Assembly (NCBI RefSeq): GCF_017357825.1
Contig: NZ_CP046072.1
Coordinates: forward strand, 496,001 to 560,000
Source: Sulfurimonas aquatica
GTDB lineage: Bacteria > Campylobacterota > Campylobacteria > Campylobacterales > Sulfurimonadaceae
Length of the DNA: 64,000 nt
Direction: 5' to 3'
Notes under the pieces: model-generated
What the model saw: only the letters and a program-made list of their open reading frames with translations
The model's database searches: none
Told to the model about the DNA's origin: nothing
Position numbers and translations under genes: made by a program
Shown: piece by piece, positions 1 through 7,583 of the stretch
Layout: the number at the start of each line of letters is the position of its first letter
Numbering within the stretch: position 1 is the first letter of the stretch

Positions 1-1094
1 GGTACTCCACCCGGGTAAACAATATCTGCATCAATTAAGTTATTTGCATAGTAGTATTGTGTTGCAAATGCATATTGACCATTGTCATATGGAACAAAGA
101 TAAGACCTCCAAGGTCTATATCACCAAGATCATCTGGTTGAGTAGCATATGGAGCACCAGTTTGAACAACAGAACCATTTTGAGGATTTACAGCAAAGAA
201 TTTTGGATTTGCATTTGTTCCACCACGACCTGCACAAAACTTAACATACATACCTTCAATGCCAGTTAAATCTTCAAATGAAAACTTTGAACTTATCCCA
301 TCAAATTCAACATTAATAGTATGACCCATAGGTGAAGCAGCACCATCATCATCTCTTAGATTAATTAAATGACCATTTGTTGATGGACGGCGACCTATAC
401 TAAATGTCCATGGAATTTCTGTGCCCATAAATGTATCATTCTTATAAAGAAAATAAGCTGAACGAACTCTTAGTAGATCATCATAGGCATTTTCATTGGT
501 AACCCAGTCGAATGTTTCCATGCCTGGTATATTTGAATTCCAACCACTTCTGTGACCAAAAGCTTTATTGTAAGCAAGTTGACCAGAGAAACTTAGATTG
601 TCAGTTGCCTTCCAATCCATGTTTATCCATAATCTATTTGTCATAAATGCATCATTACCTGCATCACTTCCATCTGCCATTTTATATTGCATGTTATCAA
701 TAGCAAATCTATAATCAGCACCAAGCTTGAGTTTGTTACCATTTGTAGCTTTATTTAGTTCAAAAATACTCTCATTAATCTCTTCTATCTCTTCTTGAGC
801 ATTAAACTCTTCTTCCTCATCATCTTCTTCTTCGCCATCATCTGAATCAGCTTCTTCTACTGTACTCTTTGTCTCGTCTTCGCTATCTTCTTCATCTGAC
901 TCTTCTTCACTTTCATCATTTGCACTTTCATCATCGGATTTTTCATCTCCTGAAGCTCTGAGAGTTGAAATCTCATCTTGCATCTTTTTTATGTTAAGTT
1001 CCATAGACTGTATACGTTCATACATGGATTGTGCATTTAAACTTGTAGCTAGGATTGTTGCTGCTGCGAGTGAAATTAATAGAGGCTTATTCAT
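1..1094 (-). CDS. DUF3373-family porin-like outer-membrane protein (partial)
   Basis: Only the N-terminal ~364 residues are present; the frame runs off the left edge of the window. It opens with ATG at 1092-1094 and has a signal peptide (hydrophobic residues 4-18, probable cleavage after SLNA near residue 21). Next come a short heptad-like segment (about 22-45, YERIQSMELNIKKMQ), a strikingly acidic stretch (about 47-95, rich in D/E/S) and then aromatic, alternating sequence typical of an outer-membrane beta-barrel (LGADYRFAIDN, LWINMDWKATDN, WTFSIGRRPSTNGH). This layout matches the Campylobacterota proteins annotated DUF3373, thought to be porin-like. Family assignment is by recognition; substrate unknown. 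It is transcribed away from rpsB. Confidence 0.75.
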   Translation of the reverse strand, partial: MNKPLLISLAAATILATSLNAQSMYERIQSMELNIKKMQDEISTLRASGDEKSDDESANDESEEESDEEDSEDETKSTVEEADSDDGEEEDDEEEEFNAQEEIEEINESIFELNKATNGNKLKLGADYRFAIDNMQYKMADGSDAGNDAFMTNRLWINMDWKATDNLSFSGQLAYNKAFGHRSGWNSNIPGMETFDWVTNENAYDDLLRVRSAYFLYKNDTFMGTEIPWTFSIGRRPSTNGHLINLRDDDGAASPMGHTINVEFDGISSKFSFEDLTGIEGMYVKFCAGRGGTNANPKFFAVNPQNGSVVQTGAPYATQPDDLGDIDLGGLIFVPYDNGQYAFATQYYYANNLIDADIVYPGGV

Positions 1095-1412
1095 TTTTTC
1101 CCTTTTTTTTCTAAATAATAATGTTAGTACTATACATCATCTATTATAAAGATACTTTTAAATGAACTAGAATTGCTATAATTAATTATTATACCCTCAC
1201 TCTATATTTTATAAACTTCTCCTATCTAAAAGCTATATTTAAATTATATTTTTGTATAATTCGCCGATTTTTCTTCTCTAATGTAGTTGAAAATATTAAC
1301 AGGTATGTGTCAAAAGTTAGTGCAACTTCCTCTTTAGGGAGTCAATGTCCGACATTACCAAAGAATAACTAACAAATTTCTGGCTTGAAAATATAGCCCT
1401 TAAGGATTACCT
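1095..1412. other. Divergent intergenic region with rpsB leader
   Basis: This 318-base gap separates the porin-like gene (minus) from rpsB (plus). The rpsB side holds a -10 box at 1255-1260, giving a leader of about 146 nt if transcription starts near 1267. Inside the leader a small perfect hairpin is visible (AATGT at 1344-1348, loop CCG, ACATT at 1352-1356). A good Shine-Dalgarno (AAGGA, 1402-1406) precedes ATG 1413. No open frame of note was found. Leader-mediated autoregulation by S2, known in E. coli, is possible but only inferred. Confidence 0.5.
1255..1260 (+). promoter_or_regulatory. -10 box of the rpsB-tsf operon
   Basis: Perfect TATAAT preceded by TTTTTG in an AT-rich stretch. Campylobacterota housekeeping promoters typically have a strong extended -10 and weak -35, which fits. 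Start of transcription would be near 1267. Confidence 0.6.
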
Positions 1413-2180
1413 ATGGTAACTATGAAAGACCTTTTAGAATGTGGTGTACACTTTGGACACCAAACTCGTCGTTGGAACCCGAAAATGAAAAAATATATTT
1501 TTGGTGTTCGTAAAAATATCTATATTATTGATTTACAAAAGACTTTACGTTATTTCCGTAACACATACACAATCGTTATGGATGCAGCTGCTGAAGGGCA
1601 AACTGTATTATTCGTTGGTACTAAAAAACAAGCTCGTAACTCTGTAAGAGATGCAGCTATCGCTTGTAATATGCCATATGTAGATAACAGATGGTTAGGT
1701 GGTATGCTTACTAACTTCCCAACTATTCAAAAGTCTATCCGTAAACTAGATGTTATTTCTGAGATGCAAGAAAATGGTCAAATTGATCTTTTAACGAAAA
1801 AAGAAGCTTTAATGCTTACTCGTAAAAAAGTTAAACTTGAGCAGTATTTCGGTGGTATCCGTAATATGAAAAAACTTCCAGATATGCTATTTGTAGTAGA
1901 TGCAGTTAAAGAGCATATTGCTGTTTTAGAAGCAAGATGTCTTGGTATCCCAGTTGTAGCTCCTCTAGATACTAACTGTGATCCAGATCTTATCACTTAC
2001 CCAATTCCTGGTAATGATGATGCAATTCGTTCAATTCAGCTTTTCTGTCGTGAAATGACTGCAGCTATTAATGAAGGTAAAGCTCTTCGTGATGCACCTG
2101 CTGAAGAAGAACAAACTGAAGAAGAAGTAGCTACTGAAGCTCCTGCAACTGAAGAAGTTGCACCAACAGAGGAAGTATAA
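1413..2180 (+). CDS. rpsB: 30S ribosomal protein S2
   Basis: Structural protein of the small ribosomal subunit, needed for S1 docking. The sequence opens with the family hallmark ([20 protein letters not shown]), followed by [23 protein letters not shown] and the C-terminal [17 protein letters not shown] block. At 255 aa it is slightly longer than most S2 because of an acidic, Glu-rich tail (about residues 228-255, [18 protein letters not shown]). The start ATG has AAGGA six bases upstream. tsf follows after two bases, so the pair is one operon as in nearly all bacteria. Identification is secure. Confidence 0.98.
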   Translation: MVTMKDLLECGVHFGHQTRRWNPKMKKYIFGVRKNIYIIDLQKTLRYFRNTYTIVMDAAAEGQTVLFVGTKKQARNSVRDAAIACNMPYVDNRWLGGMLTNFPTIQKSIRKLDVISEMQENGQIDLLTKKEALMLTRKKVKLEQYFGGIRNMKKLPDMLFVVDAVKEHIAVLEARCLGIPVVAPLDTNCDPDLITYPIPGNDDAIRSIQLFCREMTAAINEGKALRDAPAEEEQTEEEVATEAPATEEVAPTEEV

Positions 2181-2182
2181 TC

Positions 2183-3235
2183 ATGGCAGCAGTTACAGCA
2201 GCAATGGTAAAAGAGTTGCGTTCAGCAACTGATGCACCTATGATGGATTGTAAAAAAGTTCTTGTTGAAGCTGATGGAGACATGGCTAAGGCAACAGAAC
2301 TTTTAAAAGAACGTGGTATAGCAAAAGCTGCTAAAAAAGCTGATAGAGTAGCTGCAGAAGGTCTTGCAGGAATCGTTATAGCTGATGATTTTTCAAAAGC
2401 TTCTGTTATTGAGATTAACTCTGAGACTGACTTTGTTGCTCAAAACGAAGGCTTTCAAAAACTTGTTAAAGATTCTGCATCTGAAGTTTTCAACAACCAG
2501 CCTGCTGATGTTGCTGCTTTTATGGCAAGTCCATTTGGTGCTGAATTTACAGCTGCTGTTATCAAAATCGGTGAAAAAATCGAAGTGAGACGTTTCAGTA
2601 CTTTAACAGCTGATGCAACTACTTCTTTAAATGGGTATATTCACTCTAACAATCGTATAGCAGTTATTGTTTCTGCTAAATGTGATAGTGAAAAAACTGC
2701 TGAAGGTATGAGACCATTTCTTAAGCAAGTTGCTATGCATGCATCTGCAATGAAACCAACTACTCTTTCTTATAAAGATTTCGATGCTTCTTATGTAGCT
2801 AGCGAAACTGTTGGAAGAATCGAAGTTATCAAAAAAGAGAATGAAGAGTTAGCACGTTTAGGTAAAACACTTAAAAATGTTCCAACTTACATCTCTATGA
2901 GTCAATTAACTGATGAAGTTTTAGCACAAGCTGAAGCTGATATCAAAGCTGATTTAGCTGCTCAAGGTAAACCAGAAAAAATCTGGGACAAAATTGTTCC
3001 TGGGTCTTTAGCTCGTTTTATCTCTGATAATACTACTTTAGATAAAGAGCAGTGTTTACTAGATCAAAACTTTGTTCTAGATGAGAAGTTAACAGTTGCT
3101 CAAGCTGTTGAAAAAGCTGCTAAAGAACTTGGTGGTACTGCTGAAATTACAGAATTTGTTCGCCTAGAAGTTGGTGAAGGAATTGAAAAAGCTGAAGATG
3201 ATTTTGCTGCGGAAGTTGCTGCACAAATGGGTTAA
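2183..3235 (+). CDS. tsf: Translation elongation factor Ts
   Basis: Nucleotide-exchange factor that releases GDP from EF-Tu. Visible hallmarks are the N-terminal UBA-like helix bundle ([19 protein letters not shown]), the [16 protein letters not shown] segment, and the EF-Tu-contacting motif [12 protein letters not shown] (about residues 80-91), followed by the core subdomains ([18 protein letters not shown]). At 350 aa it is longer than E. coli EF-Ts (283 aa), as usual for this phylum. It starts two bases after the rpsB stop, and a strong terminator follows, closing the operon. Confidence 0.98.
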   Translation: MAAVTAAMVKELRSATDAPMMDCKKVLVEADGDMAKATELLKERGIAKAAKKADRVAAEGLAGIVIADDFSKASVIEINSETDFVAQNEGFQKLVKDSASEVFNNQPADVAAFMASPFGAEFTAAVIKIGEKIEVRRFSTLTADATTSLNGYIHSNNRIAVIVSAKCDSEKTAEGMRPFLKQVAMHASAMKPTTLSYKDFDASYVASETVGRIEVIKKENEELARLGKTLKNVPTYISMSQLTDEVLAQAEADIKADLAAQGKPEKIWDKIVPGSLARFISDNTTLDKEQCLLDQNFVLDEKLTVAQAVEKAAKELGGTAEITEFVRLEVGEGIEKAEDDFAAEVAAQMG

Positions 3236-3268
3236 TCCTTAGGGATTAATTTCTTCTCTTTTTTATTC

Positions 3269-3301
3269 AAGGCTAGGACTTAGGTCTTAGCCTTTTTTTT
3301 T
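3269..3301 (+). terminator. Rho-independent terminator of rpsB-tsf
   Basis: An 11-bp stem with one G-U pair (AAGGCTAGGAC at 3269-3279, GTCTTAGCCTT at 3284-3294), loop TTAG, then an unbroken T run to 3301. A second weaker hairpin (TTAATCC/GGATTAA, 3232-3249) spans the tsf stop codon just upstream. Confidence 0.9.
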
Positions 3302-3324
3302 GCCAAATTTTTAGTAAGATTTGC

Positions 3325-3330
3325 TATAAT
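3325..3330 (+). promoter_or_regulatory. -10 box, apparently for a leaderless ABC-ATPase mRNA
   Basis: Perfect TATAAT lying directly after the tsf terminator. Its last base is seven bases before the ATG at 3337, so the expected transcription start coincides with the start codon. There is no Shine-Dalgarno-like sequence in between. Confidence 0.6.
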
Positions 3331-3336
3331 CTTCAC

Positions 3337-3981
3337 ATGAATCTATTATCTGCACAAAATATATCACACACATTTGAATATGAACTTTTTTATGATGTAA
3401 CACTCGAACTTAAAGAAAAAGAGTCTATCGCTATTATTGGAATGAGCGGCAGTGGAAAGTCTACACTTTTACATATTCTCTCTACACTCTTAAAACCCCA
3501 AAACGGAAAAGTAGAGTTACTTGGAGAAGATATAGCAGGTATGGGCAAAAAACGACTTGAGAAGATTAAACGCTATGACTTGGGACTTATATTTCAGTCA
3601 CACTACCTATTTAATGGCTTTAGTGCTTACGAAAATTTAGAAGTAGCACAAATACTCTCAAATAACTCTATTGACGATGCCCTTTTACAAAGGTTAGATA
3701 TACATCATTGTATCAAGCAAAAAGTAACTGAACTCTCAGGTGGACAACAACAACGTGTCTCAATAGCAAGAGTTTTAACTAAAAAACCTAAAATAATTTT
3801 TGCGGATGAGCCCACAGGGAACTTAGATAAAGAGACTGCAGATGAAGTGATGAATCTTTTTTTTGAGTATTGCGTAGAAAATGATGCTGGTATGGTTTTA
3901 GTGACACATGACAATGAACTCGCTCATAAATGTGATAGAGTCTATAAACTAGAAGATAAAAAACTTCATCAGATAAAATGA
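3337..3981 (+). CDS. ABC transporter ATP-binding protein (LolD/MacB-like)
   Basis: Cytoplasmic ATPase of an ABC transporter, 214 aa, a single nucleotide-binding domain. Walker A is GMSGSGKST (about residue 35), Q-loop FQSHYLF, signature LSGGQQQR, Walker B IIFADEP, D-loop GNLDKET and H-loop VTHD. The overall pattern is that of the LolD/MacB/FtsE group, which drives extraction or export across the inner membrane rather than import. No permease gene is adjacent. The same orphan ATPase sits between tsf and fliR in Campylobacter jejuni, so the position is conserved. fliR begins 13 bases downstream, suggesting co-transcription. The start appears leaderless. Confidence 0.9.
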   Translation: MNLLSAQNISHTFEYELFYDVTLELKEKESIAIIGMSGSGKSTLLHILSTLLKPQNGKVELLGEDIAGMGKKRLEKIKRYDLGLIFQSHYLFNGFSAYENLEVAQILSNNSIDDALLQRLDIHHCIKQKVTELSGGQQQRVSIARVLTKKPKIIFADEPTGNLDKETADEVMNLFFEYCVENDAGMVLVTHDNELAHKCDRVYKLEDKKLHQIK

Positions 3982-3994
3982 GTGAAATCTAAAT

Positions 3995-4759
3995 ATGCAA
4001 TGGGCAGGAATATTTAATGAGGCTAACACAGTAGGGTTTATGCTTCTTTTTTTTAGATTTGCCGCACTGTTTCTAGCCGTACCCATCTTTTCACATCAAA
4101 ATATTCCTATGAATGTCAAAGCATCCATGGCATTTTTTTTCACCATTGTCTTTTACTCTTCTATGCCACCTTTAAATATTAGTATAGATGTCCCTACTAT
4201 TGCTCTAGCAATACTAAGCGAATTTATGTTTGGATTAGTTATTGGAATAGTCTTACTATTAGCTTACAATGTTATTACTTTTGCTGGTGGAATTATATCT
4301 TTCATGATGGGTTTTTCTATGGCTAGTGCTATAGATCCACAGACGGGTGTCTCGATGCCTATTATCTCACAGTTTTTATCTCTACTTGCACTAATGGTAC
4401 TTCTCGCACTTGATCTTCACCATTGGGTTTTACTCTTTGTGGATAACTCTTTAAAAACTGTTCCTCTTGGTGGGTTTGTTATGAGTGAAGATATCTTTAA
4501 CTATGTTATTCATGCTGCTTCAAATATGCTTGTAGTAGGATTTATGATAGCTTTTCCTATTATTGCACTTTCATTATTAGCCGATGTAATATTTGGAATG
4601 CTTATGAAAACAATGCCTCAATTTAATCTTTTAGTCATTGGTTTTCCTATAAAAATTATGGTTTCATTTGCTGTCTTAATTGCAACAATAACGGCAATAA
4701 TGCTCATACTGAAAAACCAAATGAGTGAAGCATTTAATGTCTTAGAGATATTTTTTTAG
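3995..4759 (+). CDS. fliR: Flagellar export apparatus protein FliR
   Basis: Inner-membrane component of the flagellar type III export gate (FliPQR). The 254-residue protein is strongly hydrophobic with about six membrane segments and carries recognisable FliR features: FFRFAALFLAVPIFSHQNIP near the N terminus, LALLSEF-like LAILSEFMFGLVIGIV, AGGIISFMMGFSMASAIDPQTG in the middle and FNLLVIGFPIKI near the C terminus. Length is typical of the family (about 250-260 aa). No other flagellar structural gene is adjacent; the placement beside gmk/tatA follows the Campylobacter order. Confidence 0.93.
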   Translation: MQWAGIFNEANTVGFMLLFFRFAALFLAVPIFSHQNIPMNVKASMAFFFTIVFYSSMPPLNISIDVPTIALAILSEFMFGLVIGIVLLLAYNVITFAGGIISFMMGFSMASAIDPQTGVSMPIISQFLSLLALMVLLALDLHHWVLLFVDNSLKTVPLGGFVMSEDIFNYVIHAASNMLVVGFMIAFPIIALSLLADVIFGMLMKTMPQFNLLVIGFPIKIMVSFAVLIATITAIMLILKNQMSEAFNVLEIFF

Positions 4760-4828
4760 TTTATTTAGATACAATAATGTTTAGATAGATTTGTAAATAT
4801 AATCTGAGACCCTGCTTAAGGAATATGC

Positions 4829-6661
4829 GTGAAAATATTACTCTTAAATGATAATCCAGTTGTAAATAAATTAGTCACATTGAGTGCCCACAAAACATCT
4901 GATGAACTTGAAGTTGTAAGTTCACCTTCAGAGATAGAGTCTACAAAGTATGATTTGTTAGTTGTAGATGATACACTTTTTAATGATGAACTCCTAGAAA
5001 CACTAAAATCTCAGATTAAATTTTCAAAATCATTATATATATGCTCTAGAGATGCTGCAGAAGTTGAAGCATTTACACATACACTAAAAAAGCCTTTTCT
5101 TCCTACTGACTTAGTAGAGATATTCGCAAAATTAGGCAATGAAATCAGTGAATCAGATCTTGATGAAGATGATTTAAGTGATGATATTGCTCTAGATACT
5201 CCAGTTGTCGATGATAGTTCGGATGAATTTGAAGAGATTGAAACTATTGAAGGCTTAGATGAACTAGAGGAACTTGAGGATTTAGATACTCTAGATGATG
5301 ATTTAGATCTTGAAGACGAACTCTTGTCCTTAGATGATGAGGAACTTAGTCTAGATGATGAAATTTCATTAGATGAAGAAGATGAACTCTCTCCAGAAGA
5401 TGATGATATCTCTTTTGATGATGAATCAGGAGAGAGTGTTTTAGACGATGAAGAAGCACAAAAAGTTAAAGATTTACTTGATGAAACAAGTGGCGAAGAT
5501 GATTTAGACTTAGAAGACGAGTTAGATTTTGATTTAGATGATGACTTAGGTCTTGATGATGAGTTGGATTCAGAAGATGCTCCTAAAGTTGCTCAAGAGA
5601 CAATAGCTGAGGATGATGAGCTTGGAGATGATTTAGATTTAGATGATGAATTAGATTTTAATTTGGATGATGATCTAGAGCTCGATACTGAGGATAATAG
5701 TGATGATATTCCTAACACTGTTGAGAGTTCTTTAGAAGATGATTTAGACTTAGAAGACGAGTTAGATTTTGATTTAGATGATGACTTAGGTCTTGATGAT
5801 GAGTTGGATTCAGAAGATGCTCCTAAAGTTGCTCAAGAGACAATAGCTGAGGATGATGAGCTTGGAGATGATTTAGATGATGATCTAAAACTCGATACGG
5901 AGGATATTCCTAACACTGTTGAGAGTTCTTTAGAAGATGATTTAGAGTTAGAAGATGAATTGGATTTTGATTTAGGCGATGATTTAAACCTTGATGATGA
6001 GTTAGATGCTGATGAAACCACTGAAGTAAGTGTAAGTGAAAATTCTGATGAGGATGAAGATGTTGAAGCAATTGATGACTTTGATTTAGAAGATGAGTTA
6101 AAGCTAGAAAATGATTTAGACTTAGATGAAGAGATGGATCTTGATAGTGACCTTGAAGATATCTCAAAAGAGCCTTCTGAAGAGTTAGATTTTGATGATG
6201 AGTTAGAACTTGAGGTTGATGATGAATTAGATATGGATGATGAAGTTGATTTAAGTGAAGAAATTTCTGAAAGTGAATCTCTTGAAGATGAGCTTGATTT
6301 AGAGTCTCAGATTGAAAGTGCTGTTGAGGAACTAAGTGAAGAAGATTTAGCTAGTGAAGTTGATGAAGAGACTCTCCTAAATATTGCATCTGTAAATATA
6401 GACTCACTTGATAATCTCACAAGTAGAGATCTGAAAATTGCTATGGGTGAAGAAGTTGATGAGATTAAAGACTCAGAAGATTTAGTTGAAGATGAAGTAA
6501 TCCATGATAAGCCTGATACAGAAGTTTTAGAAGATGATGTAGTGAAAAATGATGGCGTAGAGTCTTTGAAAAAATTACTTGTTGCTCTGAGTGACAAAGA
6601 TGTAGCCGCTTCGCTCAAAGGTATGAAAATAAGTATAAATATTACACTAGGAGATAATTAG
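4829..6661 (+). CDS. Highly acidic protein with N-terminal receiver-like domain
   Basis: 610-residue protein of unknown function, positional counterpart of the highly acidic Cj1178c in Campylobacter. Start is GTG 4829 with AAGGA eight bases upstream. Residues 1-105 look like a CheY-type receiver: ILLLNDN for the acidic pocket, YDLLVVDD for the phospho-acceptor strand, and KKPFLPTDLVEIF for the conserved Lys. Residues 110-530 are low complexity, almost entirely D, E, L, S (repeats such as DLDLEDELDFDLDDDLGLDD). The C-terminal 40 residues (VESLKKLLVALSDKDVAASL) appear folded. The DNA holds a 144-bp exact direct repeat. It overlaps gmk by one base, so translation is probably coupled. Confidence 0.8.
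   Translation: MKILLLNDNPVVNKLVTLSAHKTSDELEVVSSPSEIESTKYDLLVVDDTLFNDELLETLKSQIKFSKSLYICSRDAAEVEAFTHTLKKPFLPTDLVEIFAKLGNEISESDLDEDDLSDDIALDTPVVDDSSDEFEEIETIEGLDELEELEDLDTLDDDLDLEDELLSLDDEELSLDDEISLDEEDELSPEDDDISFDDESGESVLDDEEAQKVKDLLDETSGEDDLDLEDELDFDLDDDLGLDDELDSEDAPKVAQETIAEDDELGDDLDLDDELDFNLDDDLELDTEDNSDDIPNTVESSLEDDLDLEDELDFDLDDDLGLDDELDSEDAPKVAQETIAEDDELGDDLDDDLKLDTEDIPNTVESSLEDDLELEDELDFDLGDDLNLDDELDADETTEVSVSENSDEDEDVEAIDDFDLEDELKLENDLDLDEEMDLDSDLEDISKEPSEELDFDDELELEVDDELDMDDEVDLSEEISESESLEDELDLESQIESAVEELSEEDLASEVDEETLLNIASVNIDSLDNLTSRDLKIAMGEEVDEIKDSEDLVEDEVIHDKPDTEVLEDDVVKNDGVESLKKLLVALSDKDVAASLKGMKISINITLGDN
5495..5878 (+). repeat. 144-bp exact direct repeat inside the acidic gene
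   Basis: Bases 5495-5638 recur without a mismatch at 5735-5878, a period of 240 bp (80 codons, frame preserved). A further partial repeat (GATATTCCTAACACTG and the following ~25 bases) occurs at 5705 and 5903, 198 bp apart. Perfect identity at synonymous positions points to a recent in-frame duplication. Confidence 0.93.
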
Positions 6662-7281
6662 TGGTTGAAAAGAATGGTGTTGTATTAGTTCTCTCTGGCC
6701 CAAGTGGAGCTGGCAAAAGTTCACTGATAAACAGAATAGCAGATGACATTGGTGATTACTACTTCTCTATATCTACTACAACAAGAGAGATAAGAGATGG
6801 TGAAGTTGATGGTGTTCATTACCACTTTGTGGATAAAGAAGAGTTTGAGCAAGATATAAAAGATGACTATTTTTTAGAGTATGCTACAGTACATGGTAAC
6901 CATTACGGTACATCTATAAAACCTGTAAAAGAGGCACTTAGCAAAGGTAAACTCGTTATATTTGACATCGATGTACAAGGTAATACAGCGATTAACAATA
7001 GACTAGGTGATATTACAACTTCTGTATTTATAACACCACCTAGTTTATCTGAATTAAGAAGGCGTTTAGTAAGTCGTTCTACGGACAGTGACGAAGTGAT
7101 AGATAAACGCTTAAAGATGGCAAAAAGAGAGATTCAAAGAACTTCAGAGTATGATTTTTTAATCATTAATGATGATTTGGATGTAGCGGCTGAAGTTTTA
7201 AAACAAATTGCTATAACAGCAAGGTTGAAAATACCCACAGATAGGATAAATAGTTTTGTCCAAAAGTGGGAAAATATCTAG
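6661..7281 (+). CDS. gmk: Guanylate kinase
   Basis: Phosphorylates GMP to GDP in the cytosol. The protein (206 aa, usual length) has the P-loop SGPSGAGKSS (about residues 11-20), the GMP-binding STTTREIRDGEVDGVHYHFV block and the lid region HGNHYGTS, then VIFDIDVQGN. The start is GTG 6661, which overlaps the stop of the acidic gene (TAGTG) and has a good AGGAG (6649-6653) seven bases upstream. It is followed by tatA behind its own promoter. Confidence 0.97.
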   Translation: MVEKNGVVLVLSGPSGAGKSSLINRIADDIGDYYFSISTTTREIRDGEVDGVHYHFVDKEEFEQDIKDDYFLEYATVHGNHYGTSIKPVKEALSKGKLVIFDIDVQGNTAINNRLGDITTSVFITPPSLSELRRRLVSRSTDSDEVIDKRLKMAKREIQRTSEYDFLIINDDLDVAAEVLKQIAITARLKIPTDRINSFVQKWENI

Positions 7282-7313
7282 TAATGATAAGAGAATTTAC
7301 AGCAAATAGCTGA

Positions 7314-7319
7314 TATAAT
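7314..7319 (+). promoter_or_regulatory. -10 box for tatA-argS
   Basis: Perfect TATAAT in context TGATATAATTCG, 31 bases before the tatA start, with AAAAGGAAA as Shine-Dalgarno. Confidence 0.6.
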
Positions 7320-7349
7320 TCGACAATTAATTTTAAAAGGAAATATACT

Positions 7350-7580
7350 ATGGGAATGCCTAGCGGAACAGAATTACTGATAATCTTTGGAATTATCGTT
7401 TTATTATTTGGTGCAAAAAAGATACCTGACTTAGCAAAAGGTTTTGGTAAAGGAATCAAAAACTTTAAAGCTGAAATGAAAGATGTTGAAGAAGAGATAG
7501 CAGCAGATGAGCCTAAGAAAGTTGAAAAAACTGAAGAAGTTGCATCAGCTGAAGCTCCAAAAACTACTACACAAGCATAA
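7350..7580 (+). CDS. tatA: Sec-independent translocase protein TatA
   Basis: Pore-forming subunit of the twin-arginine translocase. The 76-residue protein has one N-terminal membrane helix ([20 protein letters not shown]) followed by the amphipathic-helix motif [17 protein letters not shown], with the conserved FG and KxPxL features, and a Glu/Lys-rich tail. Length and layout match TatA/E rather than TatB. argS starts four bases after the stop. Confidence 0.95.
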   Translation: MGMPSGTELLIIFGIIVLLFGAKKIPDLAKGFGKGIKNFKAEMKDVEEEIAADEPKKVEKTEEVASAEAPKTTTQA

Positions 7581-7583
7581 CTT

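Noticed and set aside
57-269. 70-codon plus-strand open frame inside the porin-like gene
   Set aside because: It is antisense to a clear signal-peptide porin gene, lacks a ribosome site and encodes atypical Cys/Thr-rich sequence.
5833-6618. Several minus-strand open frames within the acidic gene (Ser- or Leu/His-rich products)
   Set aside because: They are complements of the D/E-rich repeat codons; composition is an artefact and no ribosome site is present.
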